In this document: positions 1-7,686 of the stretch, piece by piece | Position numbering within the stretch: the first letter of the stretch is position 1 | Layout of the letters: each line of letters begins with the position of its first letter | Source of the DNA: Glaesserella sp041814905 | GTDB lineage: Bacteria; Pseudomonadota; Gammaproteobacteria; Enterobacterales; Pasteurellaceae | Direction of reading: 5' to 3' | Assembly (NCBI RefSeq): GCF_041814905.1 | Contig: NZ_JBGXYA010000015.1 | Span: 1 to 64,000, forward strand | Length of the DNA stretch: 64,000 bases | The notes under the pieces: generated by a model | Database searches by the model: none | What the model was told of the DNA's origin: nothing | What the model saw: only the letters and a program-made list of their open reading frames with translations | Position numbers and translations under genes: made by a program

Positions 1-39
1 ATAATCCGCCGTCAGAACATTAATATTTATCCAAAGGCA

Positions 40-67
40 TTGACTTATCCCGCTTTGCCTTTAGAAT
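40..67 (+). promoter_or_regulatory. sigma-70-like promoter for rpsO
   Basis: A TTGACT hexamer at 40-45 and TAGAAT at 62-67 are separated by 16 bp, close to the sigma-70 consensus. The implied transcript starts near 74 and gives a leader of about 70 nt before rpsO. In enterobacteria such a leader can fold for autoregulation by S15; I did not establish a structure here. Confidence 0.55.
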
Positions 68-143
68 GTGCAACTTCCTGTCATAGCTGAGTTAGAGATC
101 GGCTATTGATGAATTTAAACTAACTACTTTTTAGGAGTAAACA

Positions 144-413
144 ATGTCTCTAAGCGTAGAAGCAAAAGCAAAAATCGTTGCTGAATTTGGTCGTGATGCA
201 AAAGATACCGGTTCTTCAGAAGTTCAAATCGCTCTTTTAACAGCACAAATCAACCACTTACAAGCGCACTTTGCAGAGCACAAAAAAGATCACCATGGTC
301 GTCGTGGTTTATTACGTATGGTTTCACGTCGTCGTAAATTATTGGACTACTTAAAACGTACTGATCTTGCTAAATATTCGGAAACTATCGCACGTTTAGG
401 TTTACGTCGCTAA
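144..413 (+). CDS. rpsO: 30S ribosomal protein S15
   Basis: This 89-residue protein binds the central domain of 16S rRNA early in assembly of the small subunit platform. Length matches the bacterial S15 family exactly, and the family signature is visible in the GSSEVQIALLT segment and in the basic HKKDHHGRRGLLRMVSRRRKLL stretch (two overlapping runs of the S15 rRNA-binding surface). The ATG at 144 has a good AGGAG ribosome site at 133-137. It is a single-gene unit with its own promoter and a strong terminator; pnp, its usual downstream partner in enterobacteria, does not follow here. Confidence 0.98.
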   Translation: MSLSVEAKAKIVAEFGRDAKDTGSSEVQIALLTAQINHLQAHFAEHKKDHHGRRGLLRMVSRRRKLLDYLKRTDLAKYSETIARLGLRR

Positions 414-429
414 TTTTCAGAATTTTGGA

Positions 430-456
430 AACCGAGCTTAAAGCTCGGTTTTTTTA
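430..456 (+). terminator. rho-independent terminator after rpsO
   Basis: A 7-bp ACCGAGC/GCTCGGT stem with a TTAAA loop is followed by seven T residues. Confidence 0.9.
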
Positions 457-572
457 TGAACTGAATTTATCATTCAAGTTGGAAAACATAACATGAAAAT
501 GCTTCCCTTTGTTTATGAAGAGGTGTAGAGTGAGGCAATAAAAAGCGGATTTGCAAAATTTTGCTTGAAACT

Positions 573-582
573 GACCGCTTGT
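573..582 (-). repeat. DNA uptake signal sequence (Apl type)
   Basis: GACCGCTTGT is the reverse complement of the uptake signal ACAAGCGGTC. It is preceded by the GCAAAATTTTGC tract that accompanies many copies in this window. It lies in the gap between rpsO and grcA. Confidence 0.8.
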
Positions 583-600
583 TTCCTTTTAAAGAGCAAT

Positions 601-635
601 AAAAAGCCCCCGAGAATCCATTTCGAGGGCTTTTT
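601..635 (-). terminator. rho-independent terminator after grcA
   Basis: Arms AAAAAGCCCCCGA and TCGAGGGCTTTTT form a GC-rich stem with one mismatch. A/T runs on both sides suggest it can act in both directions. It lies 26 bp past the grcA stop. Confidence 0.85.
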
Positions 636-660
636 GTATCGTACAATAAGAAATAAAAAA

Positions 661-1044
661 TTATAAACTTTCAGTGAAAGTACGAGTGATTACATCGCGT
701 TGTTGTTCCGGCGTTAAAGAGTTAAAACGCACGGCATAACCTGAAACACGAATAGTTAATTGCGGATATTTTTCCGGATTTTTAACCGCATCTTCTAATG
801 TCTCACGACGTAAAACGTTCACGTTTAAGTGTTGACCGCCTTCTACTTTGATAGTTGGGGCTACATTTACCGGAACTTCGCGGTATGCGATTTGACCTAA
901 TTCGCTGATTGCAACGATTTGGTCTTCTTGGAAATCACCTTTAGCAACTAAGCAACGCGCTTCGTTTTTCTCTTCATCTAATAACCAAAAAGAATTTAAT
1001 AGGTTTTTGTTTGAAGATTCGGTAATTTGTACACCTTTAATCAT
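661..1044 (-). CDS. grcA: autonomous glycyl radical cofactor (PflB spare part)
   Basis: GrcA (YfiD) replaces the C-terminal glycyl-radical domain of pyruvate formate-lyase when oxygen has cleaved it. The last ~60 of its 127 residues nearly duplicate the C-terminus of the PflB encoded at 58651-60975: both contain EGGQHLNVNV, NPEKYPQLTIRVSGYAVRFN and DVITRTFT, with the radical glycine at Gly102. I start at the ATG giving MIKGVQITES, which matches the family and has a GGAGC ribosome site; an in-frame upstream ATG would add 18 residues lying in promoter-like DNA. Upstream, TTTGATATTTTCAAA (1085-1099) is one base shorter than an FNR palindrome, so anaerobic control is plausible but not shown. Confidence 0.95.
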   Translation of the reverse strand: MIKGVQITESSNKNLLNSFWLLDEEKNEARCLVAKGDFQEDQIVAISELGQIAYREVPVNVAPTIKVEGGQHLNVNVLRRETLEDAVKNPEKYPQLTIRVSGYAVRFNSLTPEQQRDVITRTFTESL

Positions 1045-1244
1045 GTTTTTGCTCCTGTATGATGGGAAAGAGATTATCAAAAAATTTGATATTTTCAAAT
1101 ATTTTTGAGTATTCTAACGGTTCGTCGAGAAAAAGCGAGAAAAATTTTAGCATTCTTATTAAAAAAGTTGAAGATTGAACAAAAAATAGACTGTATTTAA
1201 CATGGTGTTTTTATTATTAACTGTTTATTAACAAAGGTATGAAG

Positions 1245-1916
1245 ATGAATACGTGGAAAGAGGCTATCGGGGACGAAAAATCACAACCATATTTTCAACA
1301 AATTTTGCAATATGTACAAAATGAGCGGACAAACGGAAAAATTATTTATCCGCCGCAGCAGGAAGTGTTCAGCGCTTTTTCATTAACGGAATTCGGTGAT
1401 GTGAAAGTGGTTATTCTAGGGCAAGATCCTTATCACGGACCAAACCAAGCTCATGGACTTTCTTTTTCCGTCAAACCCGGGATCGCACCGCCACCGTCGT
1501 TAGTGAATATGTATAAAGAATTGGCGCAGGATGTAGGGTTTCAAATTCCGAACCATGGTTATTTGATCGACTGGGCGAAGCAGGGGGTATTGATGCTCAA
1601 TACTGTGCTAACCGTTGAGCAGGGCAGAGCGCATTCTCATGCCAATATTGGTTGGGAAAGGTTTACCGACAAAGTCATTCATCAATTAAATCAACATCGT
1701 GAAAATATCGTTTTTCTATTGTGGGGAAGCCATGCGCAGAAAAAAGGGCAGTTTATTGATCGCCGACGCCATTGCGTGTTGACAGCTCCTCACCCTTCGC
1801 CGCTTTCAGCTCATCGCGGTTTTTTGGGCTGTCGTCATTTTTCGAAAGCAAATGAATACTTACGTAGTCAAGGTATTGGGGAAATTCACTGGCAGCTACC
1901 GTTACAAGCGGTCTGA
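1245..1916 (+). CDS. ung: uracil-DNA glycosylase
   Basis: Family 1 uracil-DNA glycosylase removes uracil from DNA as the first step of base excision repair. The protein has about 223 residues, close to E. coli Ung. The water-activating motif GQDPYHGPNQAHGL and the DNA-intercalating motif APHPSPLSAHRG are intact. Two ATGs are possible, at 1239 and 1245; AAAGG at 1233-1237 is spaced properly only for the second, giving MNTWKEAIG. The last codons (LQAV) are written by an uptake signal, ACAAGCGGTC at 1904-1913, which sits across the C-terminus. It converges on bioB. Confidence 0.96.
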   Translation: MNTWKEAIGDEKSQPYFQQILQYVQNERTNGKIIYPPQQEVFSAFSLTEFGDVKVVILGQDPYHGPNQAHGLSFSVKPGIAPPPSLVNMYKELAQDVGFQIPNHGYLIDWAKQGVLMLNTVLTVEQGRAHSHANIGWERFTDKVIHQLNQHRENIVFLLWGSHAQKKGQFIDRRRHCVLTAPHPSPLSAHRGFLGCRHFSKANEYLRSQGIGEIHWQLPLQAV

Positions 1917-1933
1917 TTTTGAGAATATTTTGC

Positions 1934-1973
1934 AAAATGCCACTGCCGATGTCATTCAAGCAGTGGCATTTTT
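1934..1973. terminator. bidirectional terminator between ung and bioB
   Basis: A perfect 13-bp stem (AAAATGCCACTGC / GCAGTGGCATTTT) sits between the convergent stops of ung and bioB, with A and T runs on both sides. Confidence 0.9.
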
Positions 1974-1975
1974 GA

Positions 1976-2989
1976 TTAGGCGGCTTTTTGAGGAGCATGA
2001 TTGAGAGGATAGAGATCGAGTTTTGCCATCAGCAATTGGTCATGATCTTCTTCCGGGTTGTCGGTAGTTAGCAATTTATCACCGTAGAAAATCGAATTTG
2101 CCCCTGCCATAAAGCAGAGTGCCTGCATTGCTTCCGGCATATTGCCGCGACCGGCAGAAAGGCGGACATAGCTGTTTGGCATCGTAATACGTGCTACCGC
2201 AACGGTTCGTACGAATTCAGTCCAATCTAAATCTTCCGCATCGGCAAGGGGCGTGCCTTCGACTTTGACTAATTGGTTAATCGGCACACTTTCCGGTTGT
2301 GGGTCGAGATTCGCCAGGCTGGCTATCAATCCTGCTCGTTCAGGACGGGTTTCATTCATTCCGACGATACCGCCGCAGCAAACTTTCAAACCGGCGTTGC
2401 GTACTTTACCAAGAGTATCCATACGATCATCATGACTACGGGTGTGAATAATTTGGTTATAACGTTCAGGATCAGTATCTAAATTATGATTGTAGTAATC
2501 CAATCCGGCTTGTTTGAGCTCTTCCGCCATCCCGTCTTCCAACATTCCGAAAGTACCGCAAGTTTCCAGACCGAGATCTTTTACCGCACCGATAATTTTG
2601 GAAACGGTTTCAATATCTTTCGGCTTTGGACCACGCCAAGCCGCTCCCATGCAGAAACGGCTTGCACCGCGAGATTTGGCAATTTTAGCTTTTTCAATAA
2701 TTTCATCGACTTCCAACATGGTTTGGCGTTCTAAACCGGTATCGTAACGTGCTGATTGCGGGCAGTATTCGCAATCTTCCGGGCAACCGCCGGTTTTGAT
2801 CGAGAGCAGAGTCGAAAGCTGAATTTCTTGTGGGTTGAAATGCTCGCGATGCACTTGGGCGGCTTTAAAAATCAAATCCATAAACGGCATTTCAAACAGC
2901 TCTTCCACCTGACATTTACGCCAATATTGTGCCGTCGGATGGGGAGTTAGCTCGCTTTTTGCTTTAAGTCTCAGAGAATAAGTGGTCAT
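1976..2989 (-). CDS. bioB: biotin synthase
   Basis: Radical-SAM enzyme that inserts sulfur into dethiobiotin in the last step of biotin synthesis. The 337-residue length fits BioB. The iron-sulfur motif C-x3-C-x2-C is seen in GGCPEDCEYCPQSARY, followed by the family stretches RFCMGAAWRGPK and YYNHNLDTDPE. AAGGA precedes the ATG. No other bio gene lies in the window, so it appears to be a stand-alone locus, as in several Pasteurellaceae. Confidence 0.97.
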   Translation of the reverse strand: MTTYSLRLKAKSELTPHPTAQYWRKCQVEELFEMPFMDLIFKAAQVHREHFNPQEIQLSTLLSIKTGGCPEDCEYCPQSARYDTGLERQTMLEVDEIIEKAKIAKSRGASRFCMGAAWRGPKPKDIETVSKIIGAVKDLGLETCGTFGMLEDGMAEELKQAGLDYYNHNLDTDPERYNQIIHTRSHDDRMDTLGKVRNAGLKVCCGGIVGMNETRPERAGLIASLANLDPQPESVPINQLVKVEGTPLADAEDLDWTEFVRTVAVARITMPNSYVRLSAGRGNMPEAMQALCFMAGANSIFYGDKLLTTDNPEEDHDQLLMAKLDLYPLNHAPQKAA

Positions 2990-3040
2990 GGTTAATCCTT
3001 ATAAAAATGGCCGAATCTTGAATAGACTCAGCCAATGATC

Positions 3041-4033
3041 TTAATTGCTACGGTATTTTGTGTGTTGTTTTACCGCTTTACGAATTTGGCGTGTGCTGGT
3101 TCGGCGGCGGTGTTTCGTCACGTCGACTTTAGTTTCGGTTTCAGCCGCTAAGCCGACCAATTCACGTAAATAGTTAACTTGTTCAAGTCCCATTTCTTCC
3201 CAACCTCCGCGTGGCAAACTTTTCTCCAGTTTGATATTGCCGTAGCGGATGCGGATTAAACGGCTGACTTGAACACCTTGTGATTCCCATAAACGACGAA
3301 CTTCACGGTTGCGTCCTTCGGTTAAGGTAACATCAAACCACTGGTTAATACCAGTACCGCCCGCTGCTTTGATCTGTTTGAAGTTAGCAGGGCCGTCTTC
3401 CAACTGCACGCCTTTACGCAAACGTTGCAACATTGCTTCGTCAACTTCACCGAATACACGAACCGAATATTCGCGTTCCACTTCGCGGCTTGGGTGCATT
3501 AAGCGGTTAGCCAATTCACCGTCAGTGGTAAATAACAGCAAGCCCGAAGTATTGATATCCAAACGTCCTACGGCGATCCAACGGGAACCGATAAGACGGG
3601 GTAAACGATCAAAGACGGTTGCGCGACCTTCCGGATCCGAACGAGTACAGAGTTCACCTTCCGGTTTGTAATACATCAATACGCGACAGATCTCTTTTTG
3701 TGTCGGGATAAGATTGATTAAATGGCCGTCAATACGAATCTTTGTGCTTGAACTGACTTGAACTCGGTCACCTAGAGTTGCTATTTTACCGTCTACACTG
3801 ACACGCCCTTGGGCAATAATTTCTTCAATTTCACGGCGGGAGCCTTGCCCGGCTCGAGCAAGAATTTTTTGTAGCTTTTCACCTACGATATTTTCCACTT
3901 TTGGGTTTTCCGCTTCTACTTTTACAGCCGGTTTTACAGGGCGTTTGATAAGTGGTTTACGAGCGGTAGGTTTTTGCAAATTTTTTGCAGATTCGGACCG
4001 CTTGTTAGCGGTCGGTTTACGAAATGTAGTCAT
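3041..4033 (-). CDS. rluB: 23S rRNA pseudouridine(2605) synthase
   Basis: RluB-type pseudouridine synthase modifying helix 89/90 of 23S rRNA. The order is a lysine-rich N-terminal extension (residues 1-50), an S4 RNA-binding domain (EKLQKILARAGQGSRREIEEII, about 52-100; motif begins EKLQKILARAG) and a catalytic domain with the RsuA-family signature GRLDINTSGLLLFTTDGELA, whose Asp is the catalytic residue. ATG 4033 is preceded by AAGGAA. Part of the low-complexity N-terminal tail is encoded by an uptake signal (3997-4005 on the minus strand) with its GCAAA-rich flank. Upstream yciO and rluB are also neighbours in enterobacteria. Confidence 0.93.
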   Translation of the reverse strand: MTTFRKPTANKRSESAKNLQKPTARKPLIKRPVKPAVKVEAENPKVENIVGEKLQKILARAGQGSRREIEEIIAQGRVSVDGKIATLGDRVQVSSSTKIRIDGHLINLIPTQKEICRVLMYYKPEGELCTRSDPEGRATVFDRLPRLIGSRWIAVGRLDINTSGLLLFTTDGELANRLMHPSREVEREYSVRVFGEVDEAMLQRLRKGVQLEDGPANFKQIKAAGGTGINQWFDVTLTEGRNREVRRLWESQGVQVSRLIRIRYGNIKLEKSLPRGGWEEMGLEQVNYLRELVGLAAETETKVDVTKHRRRTSTRQIRKAVKQHTKYRSN

Positions 4034-4087
4034 TAAAATTCCTTATGTCGCTTTCACAAGCGTCTGATTTGAGCGGATAGCCATCCG

Positions 4088-4705
4088 CTAATTAAATGGT
4101 GTGGGATCACCTGACCCTACACGGATAATTTCCGGGCTTTCTTGAGTCAAATCAATGACCGTAGTCGGTGATTGACCTAAGTAACCGCCGTGGATCACCA
4201 AATCTACCTGATGCGATAAGTGATCGTAAATAGCATCCGGATCCGATTGCGTGACCTCTTCATCAGGTAACATCAATGAGCAAGAAAGAATCGGTTCACC
4301 AAGGGCATTCAGCAGTGCCAAGGCGATAACATTGTTCGGTACGCGAATACCGATCGTTTTCCGTTTGGTTAACAAACGGCGCGGCAACTCTTTGGTTGCC
4401 GGTAAAATAAATGTATAAGGGTTCGGCACATTATTTTTAATCAGTCGATAAGATGAATTCGTGACGAATGCATAGTGCGATAATTCCGATAAATCGTGGC
4501 ACATCAAAGTGAAATTATGATTTGGCGGTAATTTACGGATAGCAACAATTCTGTCCATTGCGTGTTTATCACCGATTGCACAACCGAGAGCATAACCGGA
4601 ATCCGTCGGATATACGATAACACCGCCGTTTTTGATGATTTCAATCGCTTGATTGATTAAACGGGGTTGTGGATTTTCCGGGTGAATATAAAAAAATTGA
4701 CTCAT
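4088..4705 (-). CDS. yciO: YciO/Sua5/YrdC-family protein
   Basis: The protein has 205 residues, the size of E. coli YciO, and belongs to the Sua5-YciO-YrdC fold that binds ATP, threonine and double-stranded RNA. Visible signatures are the N-terminal GGVIVYPTDSGYALGC, the KRKTIGIRVPNN segment and PTTVIDLT near the end. YrdC/TsaC makes threonylcarbamoyl-AMP for tRNA t6A; whether the YciO branch does so in vivo is less certain. It lies just upstream of rluB on the same strand, 54 bp apart, probably co-transcribed. Confidence 0.88.
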   Translation of the reverse strand: MSQFFYIHPENPQPRLINQAIEIIKNGGVIVYPTDSGYALGCAIGDKHAMDRIVAIRKLPPNHNFTLMCHDLSELSHYAFVTNSSYRLIKNNVPNPYTFILPATKELPRRLLTKRKTIGIRVPNNVIALALLNALGEPILSCSLMLPDEEVTQSDPDAIYDHLSHQVDLVIHGGYLGQSPTTVIDLTQESPEIIRVGSGDPTPFN

Positions 4706-4785
4706 TGCGCACCTGCCTTATGCAAAAACGGCGAGATTATACGCTTTAATTGATGTAATCACATCAAAAATTTAAGGCGGTGCAG

Positions 4786-4813
4786 AATAAGCCGTATCTT
4801 GAAACGGCTTATT
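4786..4813. terminator. hairpin downstream of the lysR-type gene
   Basis: A perfect 10-bp stem (AATAAGCCGT / ACGGCTTATT) with an 8-nt loop. Neither side has a long U tract, so termination is only possible. Confidence 0.4.
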
Positions 4814-4837
4814 TAGAAGTGAGAATTGACGTATTAT

Positions 4838-4945
4838 TCAGCATAGGAAACGGTTTTTACTTTTGATGAAGCGAGAGTTAATTTTTTGTTCAATGATTTC
4901 TTCGATTTCACTAGAGAAAGACAAACCCATCCGTTCATTTTCCAT
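4838..4945 (-). CDS. possible 35-residue small ORF coupled to the LysR gene
   Basis: An ATG overlaps the stop of the LysR-type gene (TAATG on the minus strand) and opens a 35-codon frame beginning MENERMGLSFSSEIEEIIEQ. The N-terminal part is acidic and predicted helical, the C-terminal part basic. I do not recognise it. The stop/start overlap suggests translational coupling, but short frames arise by chance and the spacing offers no separate ribosome site. A remnant of a longer gene is the main alternative. Confidence 0.25.
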   Translation of the reverse strand: MENERMGLSFSSEIEEIIEQKINSRFIKSKNRFLC

Positions 4946-5832
4946 TATTTCAGCTTTTCAAAATAATCTATGATCAATTCACAAGCAATACGTACTTTTT
5001 CGGATTGCACTCGTTGAAGCGTGACCAAATAAAGCGGAACGGTGGGGAGTTTCCAATCGGGAAAAACCTGAATTAATTCACCGCTCGCCAGCGCTTTTTG
5101 GACATCCGCATCGGGTTGAATGGATATGCCTAACCCGTTCATGGTGAGCCGTCGGCTGGCATAAAGAGAATTACAGTTGATACGGTAATCCGGGCTGATT
5201 TCTATGGATTGAGAACCGTTTTTGAAGAGTAAAGAGGCAAAACGGCTATTGGAAAAACTTATCCAATCCAGTTTGGCGAGCTGTTCCAAATTGTTCGGCA
5301 TGCCTTTTTCCGCAAAATAGTCTTTATGGGCGACAATTTTCCACTCAAAATCATACAGATGGCGGGCTATCATTGTATCGGTTAATACTCCCGGACCGGC
5401 TCTGAGAGAAATATCGACCCGTTGTTCGAGTAAGTCTAATACTTTATCTTCAAACATTACATTCAAACGGAAATCCGGGTTGCTATCAATAATCGATTTG
5501 AACGCATTTACCAACAAGCTATCCATTAATCCGGTGACACATGCAATATTGAGCTGACCTGTTGGGCGGGAGCGCAATAATTCGATGCTTTTTACGGCTT
5601 CTTCCGCACTTTTTTGCATTTCGGCTGCGTGTTGATAAAAGGCTTCTCCCGCTTCGGTTAAAGAGAGTTTGCGGGTGGTACGATTCAATAATTTAATTTT
5701 AAGCTGGCTTTCCAGTTTTTGAAGCGATTGGGTGACGGCAGAAGGCGTCATGGATAATTTATCTGCCGCGGATTGCATAGAGCCTTGTTCCACTACGGTA
5801 GAGAATACGGTCATCGCTTTATAATCGAACAT
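4945..5832 (-). CDS. LysR-family transcriptional regulator
   Basis: A 295-residue LysR-type regulator. Residues 1-60 form the winged helix-turn-helix (MQSAADKLSMTPSAVTQSLQKLE), followed by the linker helix and a periplasmic-binding-protein-like effector domain from about residue 90. It is transcribed away from the DoxX gene, and the 137-bp gap contains two palindromes, one with the T-N11-A form typical of LysR operators. Control of the DoxX gene and autorepression are therefore likely. The effector cannot be told from sequence. Confidence 0.92.
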   Translation of the reverse strand: MFDYKAMTVFSTVVEQGSMQSAADKLSMTPSAVTQSLQKLESQLKIKLLNRTTRKLSLTEAGEAFYQHAAEMQKSAEEAVKSIELLRSRPTGQLNIACVTGLMDSLLVNAFKSIIDSNPDFRLNVMFEDKVLDLLEQRVDISLRAGPGVLTDTMIARHLYDFEWKIVAHKDYFAEKGMPNNLEQLAKLDWISFSNSRFASLLFKNGSQSIEISPDYRINCNSLYASRRLTMNGLGISIQPDADVQKALASGELIQVFPDWKLPTVPLYLVTLQRVQSEKVRIACELIIDYFEKLK

Positions 5833-5845
5833 AATGTCTCCTTAA

Positions 5846-5860
5846 TTAAGTAATACTTAA
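5846..5860. promoter_or_regulatory. LysR-type operator (T-N11-A palindrome)
   Basis: TTAAGTAATACTTAA is a 7+1+7 perfect palindrome containing T-N11-A, 14 bp upstream of the lysR start. Position suits autoregulation. Confidence 0.55.
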
Positions 5861-5925
5861 TAGTGTATTCAGTCTATGCTAGATGATCAATCGGAAGTTA
5901 TCACATAAAATAGCGCCCGATTTAA

Positions 5926-5942
5926 GCAATAGTGCTTATTGC
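5926..5942. promoter_or_regulatory. second palindrome in the lysR/doxX gap
   Basis: GCAATA-GTGCT-TATTGC (17 bp) lies 28 bp before the DoxX-family start. It overlaps a smaller AGCA-ATAG-TGCT palindrome. Likely a regulator or RNA polymerase control site for the DoxX-family gene. Confidence 0.4.
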
Positions 5943-5969
5943 ATTCTATCTTTTTAAGGACATTTCGTT

Positions 5970-6380
5970 ATGAATTCACTTTTAGAAAAATTTCGTTGTG
6001 GCGCATTTTTGTTAGTTCGTGTTGTTGTCGGTTATATGTTTTTATTGCATGGTACATCAAAATTTTTTGAATTTCCGGTATCCATGACCGGCGGCAACGG
6101 CAGCGTTGAATTGGTTTCTATTTACGGTTTTGCCGCCATTTTAGAAATTGCCGGCGGAATTTTATTGATGTTAGGTTTGTTAACCCGCCCGGTCGCATTC
6201 TTGTTATCCGGTCAAATGGCTTATGCTTATTTCTTCGTACACGGCGCGCAAGGTAATATTTTGCAGCCAATGTTGAATGGTGGTGAGTTAGCCGCGTTAT
6301 ATTCGGTCGTATTTCTGCTTTTTGTATTTGTCGGAGCGGGTAAATTTTCGTTAGATCAAAAGATTTTCGGTAAGTATTAA
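5970..6380 (+). CDS. DoxX-family membrane protein
   Basis: A 136-residue inner-membrane protein with four predicted hydrophobic helices. It has the DoxX-family pattern: RVVVGYMFLLHGTSKFFEF at the first helix, GFAAILEIAGGILLMLGLLTRPVA in the second, QMAYAYFFVHG in the third. Members are linked to redox or oxidative stress functions but the reaction is not known. AAGGA precedes the ATG. The divergent LysR-type gene is the probable regulator. It ends at a paired uptake-signal terminator. Confidence 0.88.
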   Translation: MNSLLEKFRCGAFLLVRVVVGYMFLLHGTSKFFEFPVSMTGGNGSVELVSIYGFAAILEIAGGILLMLGLLTRPVAFLLSGQMAYAYFFVHGAQGNILQPMLNGGELAALYSVVFLLFVFVGAGKFSLDQKIFGKY

Positions 6381-6410
6381 TTTTCAGCCGAAGAAATCAT
6401 AAATCAGTTT

Positions 6411-6457
6411 ACAAGCGGTGAGTTTTTGCAAATTTTTTGCAATATCTCACCGCTTGT
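6411..6457. terminator. terminator built from two inverted uptake signals
   Basis: ACAAGCGGTGAG (6411-6422) and CTCACCGCTTGT (6446-6457) form a perfect 12-bp stem; each arm is an uptake signal. The loop holds the TTTTTGCAAATTTTTTGCAA tract. It lies between the DoxX gene and rsgA. Confidence 0.75.
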
Positions 6458-6513
6458 TGTCGTTTTATAGTATCCTTTTGCAGTTTTTTAGTTTAGATCC
6501 CAGAGACTTTATT

Positions 6514-7542
6514 TTGAGCAAACGTCGATTAACCCAAAATCAGCAACGTCGTATCCAAAGCAATCATCACAAACGTATCAACAACAAAGAATTTGAATGG
6601 CAAGATGATATGTTGGGTGACGTTCAGCAAGGTATTGTTGTAACCCGTCATGCAAAACACGCCGACGTAGAAACGGATAGCGGTGAAATATTCCGTTGTA
6701 ATTTGCGTCGCACCTTAAAAAATGTCGTGGTGGGCGATCAGGTTTCTTGGCGTAAAGGCAGTGAACAGTTGCAAGGTATTAGTGGTGTGATTGAGGCAGT
6801 TTATCCGCGTAGAAATGAGCTTACTCGTCCGGATTATTACGACGGCATTAAGGTTATGGCATCGAATATCGATCAGATTATTATTGTTTCTGCCGTGCTG
6901 CCTCAGCTTTCGTTGAATATTATTGATCGTTATTTGGTTATCTGCGAAACAGCAAATATTCCGGCTTTAATTGTGCTGAATAAAATTGATTTACTCACGG
7001 CAGAACAACGTGTTGAGGCGCAACAGCAGTTGGCGATTTATGAACAAATCGGCTATGAAACCCTCTATTTATCCGCAAATACTGGTGAAAATATGGAACA
7101 GTTGTATCGTTATCTTGCTCAAGGCTCTTCTATTTTTGTCGGGCAATCCGGCGTTGGAAAATCTAGTCTTATCAATCGGTTACTTCCGGAGGTGAATGCG
7201 CAAACGGGAACCGTGAGTGATATTTCCGGTTTAGGGCAACATACGACCACCGCTTCTCGTTTATATCATTTACCACAAGGCGGGAATCTGATTGATTCGC
7301 CGGGAATTCGTGAATTCGGTTTATGGCATTTGGATCCAGAGCAGATTACTCATGGTTATCGAGAATTTAACGGTATTTTAGGCGGTTGCAGATTCCGTGA
7401 TTGTAAACATAAAGACGATCCGGGCTGTGCGTTGCGAGAAGCCGTCGAGCAAGGGAAAATTAATCCGATTCGTTTTGAAAATTATCACCGTTTGATTGAA
7501 AGCCGTGAAGAGACAAAGAGCCAAAGACATTTTGTGAAATAA
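6514..7542 (+). CDS. rsgA: small ribosomal subunit biogenesis GTPase
   Basis: Circularly permuted GTPase (RsgA/YjeQ) that checks late 30S assembly. Domains in order: basic N-terminal tail, OB-fold (about 40-110), GTPase with permuted motifs NKID then GQSGVGKSSLINRL then DSPGIREFG, and a zinc knuckle with Cys/His around GGCRFRDCKHKDDPGC. I place the start at TTG 6514 (SKRRLTQNQQRRI), which reproduces the E. coli N-terminus and has CAGAGA eight bases upstream. An in-frame start at 6418 would put 32 extra codons across the upstream terminator, so it is rejected. About 342 residues. Confidence 0.95.
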   Translation: MSKRRLTQNQQRRIQSNHHKRINNKEFEWQDDMLGDVQQGIVVTRHAKHADVETDSGEIFRCNLRRTLKNVVVGDQVSWRKGSEQLQGISGVIEAVYPRRNELTRPDYYDGIKVMASNIDQIIIVSAVLPQLSLNIIDRYLVICETANIPALIVLNKIDLLTAEQRVEAQQQLAIYEQIGYETLYLSANTGENMEQLYRYLAQGSSIFVGQSGVGKSSLINRLLPEVNAQTGTVSDISGLGQHTTTASRLYHLPQGGNLIDSPGIREFGLWHLDPEQITHGYREFNGILGGCRFRDCKHKDDPGCALREAVEQGKINPIRFENYHRLIESREETKSQRHFVK

Positions 7543-7556
7543 ATGCTCGCCAATTC

Positions 7557-7604
7557 TCATCTAGATTAATTTGTTGATTATCATCTAAGTTGATTTATTG
7601 ATAA
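7557..7604. repeat. imperfect 24-bp tandem direct repeat upstream of the metal transporter
   Basis: Positions 7557-7580 and 7581-7604 are head-to-tail copies matching at 19 of 24 bases. The unit starts TCATCTA and ends in TTGAT-T/A-A. They lie directly upstream of the promoter for the metal transporter operon and could be regulator-binding units. Confidence 0.6.
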
Positions 7605-7646
7605 TGATTTGTATTTGTTGCATTGGGACTTTTCTCTACATATAAT
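7600..7646 (+). promoter_or_regulatory. promoter with Fur-like box for the metal ABC operon
   Basis: TTGCAT (7618-7623) and TATAAT (7641-7646) are spaced 17 bp. A Fur-like sequence starting GATAATGATTTGTATT (7600-7618) abuts the -35; it matches the 19-bp Fur consensus at about 12 positions, better in its left half. Metal repression by Fur (or a Mn regulator) is inferred. Confidence 0.45.
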
Positions 7647-7686
7647 AATTAGCGCGAAAGACCATTTATTTTTTAAGGAGATTAAA

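Noticed and set aside
1085..1099. FNR site upstream of grcA
   Set aside because: The arms are right but the spacing is one base short of TTGAT-N4-ATCAA; kept only as a remark.
6418..6513. In-frame 32-codon extension upstream of rsgA
   Set aside because: It runs through the paired uptake-signal terminator and has no counterpart in RsgA; TTG 6514 reproduces the known N-terminus.
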